The notes: generated from the sequence alone by a model not told the origin. Shown: positions 35,901 through 46,144, counted from the stretch's first letter. The stretch is 64,000 bases of DNA from Caulobacter sp. 73W (GCF_041021955.1 NZ_CP158375.1:3100001-3164000); one strand, 5' to 3'. Numbers and translations: made by a program.

Positions 35901-36164
35901 ATGACCGGCCCCGAAGTCATCGATATCGGCCGTGACGCCATCTGGCTGACGCTGCAGCTCTGCGCGCCGGCCCTGATCGTCGGCCTTATCGTCGGTGTCG
36001 GCATCGGCCTGCTGCAGGCCCTGACCCAGATCCAGGAAGCCACCCTGGTCTTCGCTCCCAAGATCGTGGCCGTGTTCATCACCCTGCTGCTGGCCCTGCC
36101 GCTGATGGGGGCCCTGATGTCGGGCTTCATGCGCCAGATCGCCGCGCGCATCGCGGGAATGTAG
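35901..36164 (+). CDS. fliQ: Flagellar type III export apparatus protein
   Basis: This 87-residue protein has two membrane helices (TLQLCAPALIVGLIVGVGIGLLQALTQIQEATLVFAPKIVAVFITLLL), the standard FliQ layout. It is part of the export gate. The 57-base gap after fliE holds only a TTAAG half-site, so no clear own promoter is visible. Confidence 0.95.
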   Translation: MTGPEVIDIGRDAIWLTLQLCAPALIVGLIVGVGIGLLQALTQIQEATLVFAPKIVAVFITLLLALPLMGALMSGFMRQIAARIAGM

Positions 36165-36170
36165 GCGGCC

Positions 36171-36926
36171 TTGGAATACTACGCGACCGCAGCCCAGGTT
36201 TACGCCGGCGGTCTGGTCTTCGCCAGGCTCGGCGCGATGGTCATGCTGATCCCCGGCTTCGGCGACGACGCGGTGCCGCCGCGCATCCGGCTGGCCTTCG
36301 CCTTCCTCATGGCGCTGCTGATAACGCCCATCGTGGCCGCCAATGTCGGCGGCCCGCCCGGGACCGTCGGCGAGATGGGCGGGGCGGTGATCAAGGAGGT
36401 CCTGGTCGGCCTGATGATCGGGATGATCTTGCGGGCCCTGACCGCCGCCCTGAACGTGGCCGGTGAAATCATCGCCATCCAGACCACCCTGTCCTTCGCC
36501 CAGACGGTCGATCCGGCCCAGGGCATGAACGGCAACGCCATCAGCAGCTTCCTGGGCCTGCTGGGTGTCATGATCATCATGACCACCGACCTGCACCATC
36601 TCTTCCTGGGAGCGATCGTGCGCTCCTACAGCCTGTTCCCGTTCACCCAGCCGGTTGACGTGAACGACGGCGTCACCCTGATGATCCGGACCGTGGCCGA
36701 CGCCTTCGCCCTGGGGGTGCAACTGGCGGCGCCGATCATCGTCTTCTCGCTGGTGCTCAACGTCGCCGTCGGCCTGATCAGCCGGGTGATGCCGCAGTTC
36801 CAGATTTTCTTCGTCACCTCGCCGCTCAGCGTCCTCATGGGCCTGTCGATCCTCGCCCTCGGGCTGGGGATCATCGGCGTCGTCTGGGCCGACCGCTATC
36901 GGGCCCTGCTCCAGGTCTTCAACTAG
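36171..36926 (+). CDS. fliR: Flagellar type III export apparatus protein
   Basis: The protein is 251 residues from a TTG start at 36171; the next ATG (36237) would remove the conserved N-terminus (MEYYATAAQVYAGGLVFAR). FliR marks include PGFGDDAVPPRIRLAFAFLMALLITP and the conserved TLSFAQTVDPAQGMNGNAISSFLGLLGVMIIMTTDLHH. It completes the FliPQR gate. It lies 6 bases after fliQ. Confidence 0.94.
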   Translation: MEYYATAAQVYAGGLVFARLGAMVMLIPGFGDDAVPPRIRLAFAFLMALLITPIVAANVGGPPGTVGEMGGAVIKEVLVGLMIGMILRALTAALNVAGEIIAIQTTLSFAQTVDPAQGMNGNAISSFLGLLGVMIIMTTDLHHLFLGAIVRSYSLFPFTQPVDVNDGVTLMIRTVADAFALGVQLAAPIIVFSLVLNVAVGLISRVMPQFQIFFVTSPLSVLMGLSILALGLGIIGVVWADRYRALLQVFN

Positions 36927-36935
36927 GAGCGGGCC

Positions 36936-38015
36936 ATGGCGGAGTTGGACGACAAGACAGAAGAAGCAACCCCGCGAAAACTCTCGCAGGCGCGGGAGAA
37001 GGGCGACGTTCCCAAATCCCAGGACGTCTCGCAGCTGGCCACACTGGTCGGCGGGGTGGCGGTGCTGATGTCCATGGGCGGGTTCTTCGCCCAGCGGCTG
37101 ATGAATGACCTGTTGCCGTTCATCGCACACCCCAACGAGTTTCCCATGGACGAGGCCGGAGCCCTGGAGGTCGGCCTTCAGGCGGTCCGCGCGGCCCTGC
37201 CCATGGTGGCGACGGTGACGACGGTGGCCGCCCTGGCGGGGGCGTGCAGCCACCTGTTCCAAAGCGGCATCATGTTCACGCCGGACAAGCTGAAGCCGGA
37301 TCTGAAGAAGCTGAACCCACTGTCGGCCTTCAAGCGGATTTACGGTCCCGACGGCCTGGTCCAGTTCGCCAAAACGTTCGTGAAGCTCGTGGTCACGGCC
37401 ATCGTCGCCTACGTGACGATCCGCCCGCACATTCCCGAGCTGCAGAACCTCGCCTGGCTGGCGCCCAGCGCCATGATGCCCCTGGCAATCAAGCTGCTGA
37501 AGTCGCTGATCTGGGCGGTGCTGATCCTGCTGATCGCCACCGCTGCCTTCGACTACTTTTTCCAGCGCATCCGCTTCGCTCAGCGCATGCGCATGTCCAA
37601 GGAAGAGGTGAAGGAAGAGCACAAGCAGTCGGACGGCGACCCGCACGTCAAGGCCCGCCAGCGCCAGATCCGCATGCAGCAGTCGCGGCGGCGGATGATG
37701 CAGAACGTTCCCAAGGCGACGGTCGTGGTGATGAACCCAACTCACTACGCCGTGGCCCTGCGCTACGAGCCGGGGGAGACGGCCGCGCCCATCTGCGTGG
37801 CCAAGGGCGTCGACGATATCGCCCTGAAGATACGCGGCGTCGCCGAGGAGCATGGGGTGACGGTGATCGAGGATCCGCCCCTGGCCCGGTCCCTCTACGC
37901 CAGCGTCGAGGTGGATGACGAGATCCCGGCCGAGCACTTCGAGGCCGTGGCCAAGATCATCAGCTTCATTCTCAACAAGGGCAAGAAGAGCGGGCAGCGC
38001 GCGCGTCCGCTCTAA
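36936..38015 (+). CDS. flhB: Flagellar export switch protein
   Basis: The 359-residue protein has an N-terminal EEATPRKLSQAREKGDVPKSQDVSQ, four membrane helices, and a cytoplasmic domain with the self-cleavage site NPTH at Asn267 (VVMNPTHYAVALRYE). Cleavage between Asn and Pro switches export from rod/hook to filament substrates. It is followed 60 bases later by cckA, so the two may share a transcript. Confidence 0.96.
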   Translation: MAELDDKTEEATPRKLSQAREKGDVPKSQDVSQLATLVGGVAVLMSMGGFFAQRLMNDLLPFIAHPNEFPMDEAGALEVGLQAVRAALPMVATVTTVAALAGACSHLFQSGIMFTPDKLKPDLKKLNPLSAFKRIYGPDGLVQFAKTFVKLVVTAIVAYVTIRPHIPELQNLAWLAPSAMMPLAIKLLKSLIWAVLILLIATAAFDYFFQRIRFAQRMRMSKEEVKEEHKQSDGDPHVKARQRQIRMQQSRRRMMQNVPKATVVVMNPTHYAVALRYEPGETAAPICVAKGVDDIALKIRGVAEEHGVTVIEDPPLARSLYASVEVDDEIPAEHFEAVAKIISFILNKGKKSGQRARPL

Positions 38016-38075
38016 ACGCGTATCCTGTCAGCTGTCACACAACTGATTCGTCTCGAGAATTTGGAAAACGGCGCC

Positions 38076-40160
38076 ATGTCTGAGAAGACCGAAAAGGCGA
38101 CGCGCAAACGGCGTTTCGATCCCCTGGTGATCATGGCCGGGGCGTTCTTCGCCCTCGCCGTCGGCTTCGCCGCGGTGCCCGCCATGAAGGCCGGGCCCGC
38201 GACCTTGGCTGGCCTGCTGCTGCTCGCCGGCCTGATCGGCGTCGCGTGCCTGGGCCTCGTGGCCTTCCGCAGCTCCGCCCAGCCGGTGACGGACGTGGAG
38301 GGCGAGGCGTTCCTGGAGGCGCTGCCCGAAGCCGCCGCCACCGCCGCGCCCGACGGTCGCATCCTCAGCGCCAACCTAGCCTGGCGCACGGGCCTGGGTG
38401 AATCCCGCCGCCTGCCGCGCAACGGCGCCGCGTCCGGCCTGTTCACCGCCTTGGTCAAGGCGCGCCGGGGCGAGGCCGCCAGCGCCACCCTGCGCGTCGA
38501 CGGCATCGATCGTCCGGCCTCGGTGTCGCCGCTGGGCCGCGGCCGCTTCTTGATCCGCATGCTGGAGCAGCCGGCCGAGCCGCTGCGCCTGCCGGCCGAG
38601 GTCGTGGCGCCCCAGCCGACCGCCTCCGTGTTCGCCATGCCAGAGCCGGTCCAGACCGGACCCGCCGCCCTGGACGCCCTGGCGGCCTCGTCGCCCTTCG
38701 GCGCCGCGCTGCTGGAAGGCGCCGATGTCTTCGCCGCCAAGATCGTCGAGGCCAACGGCGCGCTCGGCGCCATGACCGGCGGCAAGGCGATCGAGGGCGT
38801 CACCTTCGGCGACCTGATCGACAAGAACAGCCATCTCGACGCCGCCCTTGGCGTGGCCGAAGGCCGCGCAGGCCCGGTCGAGGTGCGCCTGGCTCACGAC
38901 CCGTCGCGCATCGCCCACCTCTATCTGGCCCGCATCGGCAAGCGCCTGACGGCCTATCTGGTGGACGTTTCCGAGCAGAAGCAGATGGAGCTGCAGCTCG
39001 CCCAGTCGCAGAAGATGCAGGCCATCGGCCAGCTGGCCGGCGGCGTCGCGCACGACTTCAACAACCTGCTGACCGCCATCCAGCTTCGCCTGGACGAGCT
39101 GCTGCATCGCCACCCCGTGGGCGACCCGTCCTACGAGGGTCTGAACGAGATCCGCCAGACCGGCGTGCGCGCCGCCGATCTGGTGCGCAAGCTGCTGGCC
39201 TTCTCGCGCAAGCAGACGGTCCAGCGCGAGACCCTGGACCTGGGCGAGCTGATCAGCGAGTTCGAGGTTCTGCTGCGCCGCCTGCTGCGCGAGGACGTCA
39301 AGCTGGTCACCGACTACGGCCGCGACCTGCCCAAGGTGCGGGCCGACAAGAGCCAGCTCGAAACCGCGGTGATGAACCTGGCCGTCAACGCCCGCGACGC
39401 GGTACGCGCGGCCAAGGGCGGCGGCATGGTCAAGATCCGCACCGCCCGCCTGGATCACGCCGAGGCGGTCAAGCTCGGCTACAACGGCCCGCCGGCCGAA
39501 CTGGCCCTGATCGAGGTGTCGGACGACGGCCCGGGCATCCCGCGCGAGGTGATGGGCAAGATCTTCGACCCGTTCTTCACCACCAAGCCGGTGGGCGAGG
39601 GGACGGGACTGGGCCTCGCCACCGTCTATGGCATCGTCAAGCAGTCGGATGGGTGGATTCACGTGGAATCCAAGGCCGGTTCGGGCGCGGCCTTCCGCAT
39701 CTTCCTGCCGGTGTTCCACGCCCCTGACGTGATCACGCCGCCGACCGTGGAGCCGGTGAAGACCCGCACCGTGGCCCGCGATCTTTCCGGCGCCGGCCGG
39801 ATTCTGTTCGTGGAGGACGAGGACGCGGTGCGGGGCGTCGCCGCGCGCCTGCTGCGCGCCCGGGGCTATGAGGTGATCGAGGCCGCCGACGGCGAGGAAG
39901 CCCTGGTCCTGGCAGAAGAGAACGCAGGCTCGATCGACCTGCTGATCTCCGACGTGATCATGCCCGGCATGGACGGCCCGACCCTGCTGAAGAAGGCGCG
40001 CGGCTATCTGGGAACCGCGCCGGTGATGTTCATCTCCGGCTACGCCGAGGCGGAGTTCTCCGACCTGCTGGAGGGCGAGACCGGGGTCACCTTCCTGCCC
40101 AAGCCCCTGGACATCAAGGTCCTGGCCGAGCGGGTGAAGCAGCAGCTTCAGGCGGCCTAG
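38076..40160 (+). CDS. cckA: Cell-cycle hybrid histidine kinase
   Basis: I read 694 residues from ATG 38076 (a TTG at 38061 would add five). There are two N-terminal membrane helices, a PAS-like region, and the HisKA core with His326 in [13 protein letters not shown]. The ATPase has [16 protein letters not shown] and [13 protein letters not shown], and the C-terminal receiver has Asp626 in [12 protein letters not shown]. This is the CckA layout. CckA drives phosphorylation of CtrA through ChpT, so it controls the CtrA-dependent flagellar genes beside it. Confidence 0.93.
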   Translation: MSEKTEKATRKRRFDPLVIMAGAFFALAVGFAAVPAMKAGPATLAGLLLLAGLIGVACLGLVAFRSSAQPVTDVEGEAFLEALPEAAATAAPDGRILSANLAWRTGLGESRRLPRNGAASGLFTALVKARRGEAASATLRVDGIDRPASVSPLGRGRFLIRMLEQPAEPLRLPAEVVAPQPTASVFAMPEPVQTGPAALDALAASSPFGAALLEGADVFAAKIVEANGALGAMTGGKAIEGVTFGDLIDKNSHLDAALGVAEGRAGPVEVRLAHDPSRIAHLYLARIGKRLTAYLVDVSEQKQMELQLAQSQKMQAIGQLAGGVAHDFNNLLTAIQLRLDELLHRHPVGDPSYEGLNEIRQTGVRAADLVRKLLAFSRKQTVQRETLDLGELISEFEVLLRRLLREDVKLVTDYGRDLPKVRADKSQLETAVMNLAVNARDAVRAAKGGGMVKIRTARLDHAEAVKLGYNGPPAELALIEVSDDGPGIPREVMGKIFDPFFTTKPVGEGTGLGLATVYGIVKQSDGWIHVESKAGSGAAFRIFLPVFHAPDVITPPTVEPVKTRTVARDLSGAGRILFVEDEDAVRGVAARLLRARGYEVIEAADGEEALVLAEENAGSIDLLISDVIMPGMDGPTLLKKARGYLGTAPVMFISGYAEAEFSDLLEGETGVTFLPKPLDIKVLAERVKQQLQAA

Positions 40161-40163
40161 AAG

Positions 40164-40382
40164 TCATCCCCGCCGGGGAGGATCTTGTTTCCGACCGAGG
40201 CCGGCGATCAGCGTCGTGGCCTTGGCCGTGTCGGACTTGCCGTCGCCGATCTCCTGCGCCCAGCCGCATAAGGCGGGGCCGGTGATTGAGCCTTCTTCCA
40301 GCGCCTTCACGCCCTTGCCGCGGGCGACCGCCTCGTCAGGACGTGGCGAAATGGCGTTCGGTGAGGTGTTTATTACGCGGAA
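40164..40382 (-). pseudogene. Short minus-strand open frame, possible gene remnant
   Basis: The 300-base gap between cckA and the first DUF885 gene carries a 72-codon open frame on the minus strand without any ATG, GTG or TTG start before its conserved-looking part. It reads DEAVARGKGVKALEEGSITGPALCGW, then ATTLIAGLGRK. The composition is protein-like rather than random, so it may be the C-terminal piece of a small protein whose start is lost or uses a rare codon. I do not recognise the family. The rest of the gap shows no other feature besides a small CCCC-GCC-GGGG hairpin after cckA. Confidence 0.35.
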
Positions 40383-40460
40383 TTAATACCTCGGGCCTCG
40401 ACGGCGCACGGGTAAGTGGTACCGCTTCCGTCCTCGATAAAAGGATAGGGAGAGCGGACA

Positions 40461-42287
40461 ATGCAAAGCCGCCGACAACTGCTTCAATTCACCGCCATCG
40501 CCGGTCTCGCCGCCATCGCGCCGCGCATGGCCATGGCCGCCGCCGCCTCGCCGGAAGCCGTCAAGATGAACGCCATGTTCGATGGCTTCATGAAGACCGC
40601 GTTCGAACGCTCGCCGGAATACGCCACCTATATGGGCCTCGACAAAGGCGCGATGGCTGGCCTGAAGAGCAAGATCAGCGACCTGTCGCCCGCCGCCCAG
40701 CGCGAGAACGCCGCCATCAACGCCCGCCAGCTGGCGCAGCTGCGCACTATCGACCGCGCCAAGCTGACCGGCATGGACGTGGTCAACTACGACACCGTCG
40801 AATTCACCCTGTCGGTGAATGAGGAGCTGGCCAAGTCCAGCCCGACCCTGCGCGGTCAGGGCTCGGTCTATGTGCTCAGCCAGCTGTCGGGCCTGTACCA
40901 GCAGGCGCCGGACTTCATGGACACCATGCACGGCATCGAGAACGCCGCCGACGCCGAATCCTATCTCGCCCGACTTGCGGCCATGGGCCCGGCCCTCGAC
41001 CAGGAGCTGGACGTCGCCAAACATGATGAGAAACTGGGCGTCACCCCGCCTGATTTTGTCATCGACAAGGCGCTGGTGCAGATGAAGTCCCTGCGCGACC
41101 AGCCGCTCGACAAGGCCACCCTGGTGGAGTCGATCGTCCGCCGGACCAAGGAAAAGGGCCTGTCGGCCGAGTACGGCCAGCGCGCCGCCAAGATCTATAC
41201 CGACAGCGTCCTGCCGGCCCTGGGCCGTCAGATCGCCTATCTGGAAGGCCTGCGCCCCAAGGCGCGTCATGACGCGGGCATCGGCAAGCTGCCGAACGGC
41301 CCGGCGATCTACGCCGCGTCCCTGAAGAACTACACCACCTCCAACCTGACCCCGGACGAGATCCACAAGCTGGGCCTGGACCTGGTGGCCAAGCTGTCGG
41401 CGCAGACCGACACGCTGATGCGCAGCCAGGGGCTGACCAAGGGCACCGTCGGCGAGCGCTTCCGTTCGCTCTACGACGACCCCAAGCAGCACTATCCGGA
41501 CAACGACGCCGGCAAGGTCGAGCTGATCAACGACCTGAACGCCCAGATCAAGGTCATCGAAAAGAAGCTGCCGGCCTATTTCGGCCAGCTGCCCAAGGCT
41601 CCGGTTGAAGTGCGCCGCGTGCCGCCGGCCATCGAGGCGGGCGCTCCGGGCGGCTCCTACAACTCGCCGCCGCTCGATGGTTCGCGTCCGGGCATCTACT
41701 GGATCAACCTGGTGACGACCACGGCCCAGCCGCGCTTCACCCTGCCGACCCTGACCTATCACGAAGCCCTGCCGGGCCATCACCTGCAGCTGGCGTTGAA
41801 CAACGAGAGCCAGGGCATCCCGCTGATCCGCAAGGCCATCGGCTTCTCGGGCTATTCCGAGGGCTGGGGTCTCTACGCCGAGGAGCTGGCGGTGGAGATG
41901 GGCATGTACGAGACCGACAAGATGGGCCAGATCGGCATGCTGCACGACGCCCTGTTCCGCGCCGTGCGTCTCGTCGTCGACACCGGCCTGCACCACAAGG
42001 GCTGGAGCCGCGAACAGGCCATCAAGTACTACGTCGAGCAGATCGGCGACGAAGAGGGCGCGGCCACCCGCGAGGTCGAACGCTATTGCGTCTGGCCGGG
42101 CCAGGCCTGCAGCTACATGGTCGGCAAGATCACGTGGATGCGCCTGCGCGATAAGGCAAAGACCGCTCTGGGTCCGAAGTTCGACATCCGCAAGTTCCAC
42201 GACGCTGGACTGCTGGCCGGGGGCACGCCCCTGACCACGCTGGAGAACGTCATCGACGGCTACATCGCGTCGGCCAAGGCCGCGTAA
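40461..42287 (+). CDS. DUF885-family putative exported metallopeptidase, paralog 1
   Basis: The 608-residue protein has a twin-arginine-type signal (MQSRRQLLQFTAIAGLAAIAP) and a DUF885 domain. The metallopeptidase motif is HEALPGHH (His434, Glu435, His440), followed by the GYSEGWGLYAEELAVEMG segment and CVWPGQACSYMVGKITW. DUF885 proteins belong to the zincin-like peptidases (Peptidase MA clan, from memory) and are mostly uncharacterised. It is first of four tandem paralogs running rightward. Confidence 0.88.
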   Translation: MQSRRQLLQFTAIAGLAAIAPRMAMAAAASPEAVKMNAMFDGFMKTAFERSPEYATYMGLDKGAMAGLKSKISDLSPAAQRENAAINARQLAQLRTIDRAKLTGMDVVNYDTVEFTLSVNEELAKSSPTLRGQGSVYVLSQLSGLYQQAPDFMDTMHGIENAADAESYLARLAAMGPALDQELDVAKHDEKLGVTPPDFVIDKALVQMKSLRDQPLDKATLVESIVRRTKEKGLSAEYGQRAAKIYTDSVLPALGRQIAYLEGLRPKARHDAGIGKLPNGPAIYAASLKNYTTSNLTPDEIHKLGLDLVAKLSAQTDTLMRSQGLTKGTVGERFRSLYDDPKQHYPDNDAGKVELINDLNAQIKVIEKKLPAYFGQLPKAPVEVRRVPPAIEAGAPGGSYNSPPLDGSRPGIYWINLVTTTAQPRFTLPTLTYHEALPGHHLQLALNNESQGIPLIRKAIGFSGYSEGWGLYAEELAVEMGMYETDKMGQIGMLHDALFRAVRLVVDTGLHHKGWSREQAIKYYVEQIGDEEGAATREVERYCVWPGQACSYMVGKITWMRLRDKAKTALGPKFDIRKFHDAGLLAGGTPLTTLENVIDGYIASAKAA

Positions 42288-42302
42288 GACAGAGGGTGGA
42301 CT

Positions 42303-44120
42303 ATGGACCGTAGACAACTACTGCTGGGGGCGCTCGCGACCGCCCTGGCCAGCCCGGCGCTCGCCCGCGCCCAGGCCGGCTCCGAAGCGGCGAAGATGAA
42401 CGCGCTCTTCGACCGGGTGATGCAGGAGACCCTGCAGCGCTATCCCGAATACGCTACCTCCCTGGGCCTCGACAAAGGCGCCATGGCGGGCCTGAAGGGG
42501 CGTCTGGGCGAGGTCTCGCTGAAGGCCCTGGCCAAGGACAAGGCCGACAACAGCCGCTACGTGACGGAGCTGAAGGCGATCGACCGCTCCAAGCTCTCGG
42601 GCATGGACGTCATCAACTACGACACCGTCCTCTTCACCCTCGAGACCTCGGACAAGGGCAACAAGGCGTTCAATTACGGCAACAGCGCTTCTGGCGCGCC
42701 GTACGTGCTCAGCCAGCTGACCGGCTCCTATCAGCAGATCCCGGACTTCCTGGACACCCAGCACGGCATCGAGACCGCCGCGGACGCCGAGGCGTACCTG
42801 TCGCGCCTGTCGGCCTTCGCCAAGGTGCTGGACGGGGAAGTCGAGATCGCTCGCCACGACGTGGGGGTCGGCGTCGTCCCGCCGGACTTCGCCATCGACC
42901 GAGCCCTGACAACCATGCGCAACATTCATGGCGAGCCGGCGTCTAAGTCGTCGCTGGTCCAGTCGGTGGTCCGCCGCACCAAGGCCAAGACCATCGCTGG
43001 CGACTGGGAAGCCCGCGCCACCAAGATCTATGAGGGTGAAGTCCTGCCGGCCCTGGGCCGCCAGATCGCCTTCATGGAGGAGATCCGCAAGTCGGCCGTC
43101 CATGACGCCGGCGTGTGGCGTCTGCCCAAGGGCGGCGACTACTATTCCGTCTCCCTGCTGAACTACACAACCGCGACCATCTCTCCCGACGAGATCCACG
43201 CCACGGGCCTGCGCTTGGTGGACAGCATCTCCAAGGAGATGGACGCGATCTTCAAGTCGCAGGGCATGAACGACGGCACGGTGGGCGCGCGCCTGCAGCA
43301 GTTGTCCAAGCGCCCCGACCAGCTCTACGCCAACACCGACGAGGCCAAGGTCGAGCTGATCAACGACCTGAACAAGCTGGTGAAGGAGATCGAGGTCAAG
43401 CTGGCCCCGTACTTCGGCCAGCTGCCCAAGGCGCCGTTGGAAATCCGCCGCGTGCCCAAGTCGATCGAGGCCGGCGCTCCGGGCGGCTACTACAACATCC
43501 CGACCCTGGATGGCTCGCGCCCGGGCATCTACTGGATCAACCTGCGCAACAGCGCCGAGAACCCCAAGTTCGGCCTCAAGACCCTGACCTATCACGAGGG
43601 GATTCCGGGCCACCACCTGCAGCTGGCTCTGAACAACGAGAGCCAGGGCATCCCGCTGATCCGCAAGGCCATCGGCTTCTCGGGCTATTCCGAGGGCTGG
43701 GCGCTCTATTCCGAGGAGCTGGCGGTCGAGATGGGCATGTACAAGGACGACCCGTTCGGCCACGTCGGCCAGCTTCAGGCCGCCCTGTTCCGCGCCGTCC
43801 GCCTTGTGGTCGACAGCGGCATGCACCACAAGAAGTGGAGCCGCGAGCAGGCGGTGAAGTACTTCGTCGACCACTTGGGCCAGGAAGAGGCCACGGCGGT
43901 CACCGAGATCGAGCGTTACTGCGTGTGGCCCGGCCAGGCCTGCAGCTACATGGTGGGCAAGCTCACCTGGCTGCGCCTGCGCGACAAGGCTCGCACGAGC
44001 CTCGGCGCCAAGTTCGACTACCGCAAGTTCCACGATGTCGGCCTGCTGTCCGGCGGCACGCCGCTGACGGTGCTCGAGAACGCCATCGACGGCTATATCG
44101 CCAGCGCCAAATCGGCCTGA
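42303..44120 (+). CDS. DUF885-family putative exported metallopeptidase, paralog 2
   Basis: This 605-residue copy starts 15 bases after paralog 1. It has a signal MDRRQLLLGALATALASPALARA and the motif HEGIPGHH with His431. Whole segments are near-identical to paralog 1 (LALNNESQGIPLIRKAIGFSGYSEGWALYSEELAVEMGMY), showing recent duplication or gene conversion. Substrate choice may lie in the N-terminal half, where the copies differ (for example the region around residues 190-260). Confidence 0.88.
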   Translation: MDRRQLLLGALATALASPALARAQAGSEAAKMNALFDRVMQETLQRYPEYATSLGLDKGAMAGLKGRLGEVSLKALAKDKADNSRYVTELKAIDRSKLSGMDVINYDTVLFTLETSDKGNKAFNYGNSASGAPYVLSQLTGSYQQIPDFLDTQHGIETAADAEAYLSRLSAFAKVLDGEVEIARHDVGVGVVPPDFAIDRALTTMRNIHGEPASKSSLVQSVVRRTKAKTIAGDWEARATKIYEGEVLPALGRQIAFMEEIRKSAVHDAGVWRLPKGGDYYSVSLLNYTTATISPDEIHATGLRLVDSISKEMDAIFKSQGMNDGTVGARLQQLSKRPDQLYANTDEAKVELINDLNKLVKEIEVKLAPYFGQLPKAPLEIRRVPKSIEAGAPGGYYNIPTLDGSRPGIYWINLRNSAENPKFGLKTLTYHEGIPGHHLQLALNNESQGIPLIRKAIGFSGYSEGWALYSEELAVEMGMYKDDPFGHVGQLQAALFRAVRLVVDSGMHHKKWSREQAVKYFVDHLGQEEATAVTEIERYCVWPGQACSYMVGKLTWLRLRDKARTSLGAKFDYRKFHDVGLLSGGTPLTVLENAIDGYIASAKSA

Positions 44121-44121
44121 C

Positions 44122-44161
44122 GACAAGGGTTGCTCCGCCGGTCCGGCCCTTGTCGGGCCGG
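44122..44161 (+). promoter_or_regulatory. Competing hairpins in the gap before DUF885 paralog 3
   Basis: GACAAGGG (44122-44129) can pair with CCCTTGTC (44147-44154). The overlapping sequence CCGGCCC (44143-44149) can instead pair with GGGCCGG (44155-44161). The two hairpins are mutually exclusive. This resembles attenuator or pause-site architecture, but no U-run follows. Confidence 0.35.
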
Positions 44162-44298
44162 CGGTAAGCCCCGCTTCCAAAACCACTGAAAATCAGATCG
44201 GCGTCCTATGCGGACCTGTGACGCCGATGAAATCAAAATGGCCGGCCCCGCTGCTAAGCAAGCCGACCGTCCGCGTGACCAAATGGGGAGAGTATCTG

Positions 44299-46116
44299 AT
44301 GGATCGTCGCGCCTTTCTGGCCAGCGCCGCCGCGACCGCCTTCGCCGGGCCGGCCCTGGCCCAGGCTTCGTCTTCCGCCGAAGCGGCAAAGATGAACGCC
44401 CTGTTCGACAGGATCATGCAGGAGCGGTTCCAGAACTCGCCCGGCTTCGCCACGCGCCTGGGCCTCGACAAGGGGCCTATGGCCGACCTGAAGGGCAAGC
44501 TGAGCGACATCTCGCTGGCCGCGCGCGCCCGCAACAAGGCCCGCGTCAGCCGTGAGTTGGCCGACCTGCGCGCTATCGACCGCAAGGCCCTGAGCGGCAT
44601 GGACGCGGTGAACTACGACACCATCGAATTCACCCTGGCGGTCGACGCCGACGGCTACAACAAGTTCAACTACGGCGCGGACGCGGCGGGCGAGCCCTAT
44701 GTGCTCAGCCAGCTAACCGGCTCCTACCAGCAGACGCCGGACTTCCTGGACACTCAGCATTCCATCGACACCGCGGCCGACGCCGAGGCGTATCTGTCGC
44801 GCCTGTCGGCCTTCGCCAAGAACCTGGACGGCGAGCTGGAGATCGCGCGCCACGACCTGGGTCTGGGCGTCCTGCCGCCGGACTTCGCCATCGACCGCGC
44901 CCTGGCCTCCATGGGCCAGATCGCCGGGGAGGGCGCCGACAAATCGGTGCTGGTCCAGTCGGTGGTGCGCCGCGCCGCCGCCAAGAACTTGGCCGGCGAC
45001 TGGTCGGCCCGCGCGACCAGGATCTATGAAGGCGAGGTCGTCCCCGCCCTGAACCGCCAGATCGAGTTCCTGAAAGCCAACCGCGCAAAGGCCGTCCACG
45101 ACGCCGGCTGCTGGCGTCTGCCCAAGGGCGACGAGTACTACGCCGTGTCCCTGAAGGGCGCGACGACCTCGGGCATCACGCCCGAAGACGTGCACCAGAC
45201 CGGCCTGGAGCTGGTGAAGAGCATCTCGGCCGAGATCGACGTGCTGCTCAAGGGGCAGGGCATGACCCAGGGTTCCGTCGGCGCCCGTCTCAAGGCCCTG
45301 GGCGATGATCCGAAGCAGCACTACCCCAACACCGACGAGGGCAAGGAACAGCTGCTGGCCATGCTGAACGGCAAGGTCGAGGAGATCCGGGGCAAGCTGC
45401 CGCCGTACTTCGGCCAGCTGCCCAAGGCCCCGGTGGAGATCCGCCGCGTGCCCAAGGCGATCGAGGCCGGCGCACCGCGCGGCTACTACAACTCGCCCAC
45501 CCTGGATGGTTCGCGCCCGGGCATATACTGGATCAACCTGCGCAACACGGCGGAGTTGCCGACCTTCACCCTGACCTCTCTGACCTATCACGAGAGCATT
45601 CCGGGCCATCACCTGCAGCTCGCCCTCAGCAACGAGAGCGACGCCATCCCGCTGATCCGCAAGGCCACCGGCTTCTCGGGCTACTCCGAAGGCTGGGCGC
45701 TCTATTCGGAGCAGCTGGCGGTGGAGATGGGCATGTACGGCGCCGATCCGCTCGGTCACGTCGGCCAGCTGCAGGGCGCGCTCTTCCGCGCTGTCCGCAT
45801 GGTCGTCGACAGCGGCATGCACCACAAGCGCTGGAGCCGCGAGCAAGCGGTGAAGTACTTCGTCGACGTGCTGGGCTGGACCGAGGCGCGCGGGATCACC
45901 GAGATCGAGCGCTACTCCGTGTGGCCGGGCCAGGCGTCCAGCTACATGGTCGGCAAGATCGTCTGGCTGCGCACGCGCGAGAAGGCCAAGGCCGCCCTGG
46001 GTTCGAAGTTCGACCTGAAGGCCTTCCACAACGCCGGCCTGCTGTCGGGCAGCACACCGCTGACCGTGCTCGAGACCGCCATCGACAACTACATCGCCGC
46101 GGCGAAGACCGCGTAA
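44299..46116 (+). CDS. DUF885-family putative exported metallopeptidase, paralog 3
   Basis: I read 605 residues from ATG 44299 (MDRRAFLASAAATAFAGPALAQA, a clean signal); an upstream in-frame start at 44218 adds a hydrophilic extension that would spoil the signal. The motif is HESIPGHH with His431. It differs from paralog 2 in ending SVWPGQASSYMVGK, where the first two have Cys at both these positions. It lies 178 bases after paralog 2, the largest spacing in the array. Confidence 0.87.
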   Translation: MDRRAFLASAAATAFAGPALAQASSSAEAAKMNALFDRIMQERFQNSPGFATRLGLDKGPMADLKGKLSDISLAARARNKARVSRELADLRAIDRKALSGMDAVNYDTIEFTLAVDADGYNKFNYGADAAGEPYVLSQLTGSYQQTPDFLDTQHSIDTAADAEAYLSRLSAFAKNLDGELEIARHDLGLGVLPPDFAIDRALASMGQIAGEGADKSVLVQSVVRRAAAKNLAGDWSARATRIYEGEVVPALNRQIEFLKANRAKAVHDAGCWRLPKGDEYYAVSLKGATTSGITPEDVHQTGLELVKSISAEIDVLLKGQGMTQGSVGARLKALGDDPKQHYPNTDEGKEQLLAMLNGKVEEIRGKLPPYFGQLPKAPVEIRRVPKAIEAGAPRGYYNSPTLDGSRPGIYWINLRNTAELPTFTLTSLTYHESIPGHHLQLALSNESDAIPLIRKATGFSGYSEGWALYSEQLAVEMGMYGADPLGHVGQLQGALFRAVRMVVDSGMHHKRWSREQAVKYFVDVLGWTEARGITEIERYSVWPGQASSYMVGKIVWLRTREKAKAALGSKFDLKAFHNAGLLSGSTPLTVLETAIDNYIAAAKTA

Positions 46117-46144
46117 GCCCAAGCGTACCTAAGGGGGACATCAC

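Noticed and set aside
44218..44298. Upstream start for DUF885 paralog 3
   Set aside because: It would place a hydrophilic 27-residue extension before a clean export signal; the ATG at 44299 matches the other three copies.
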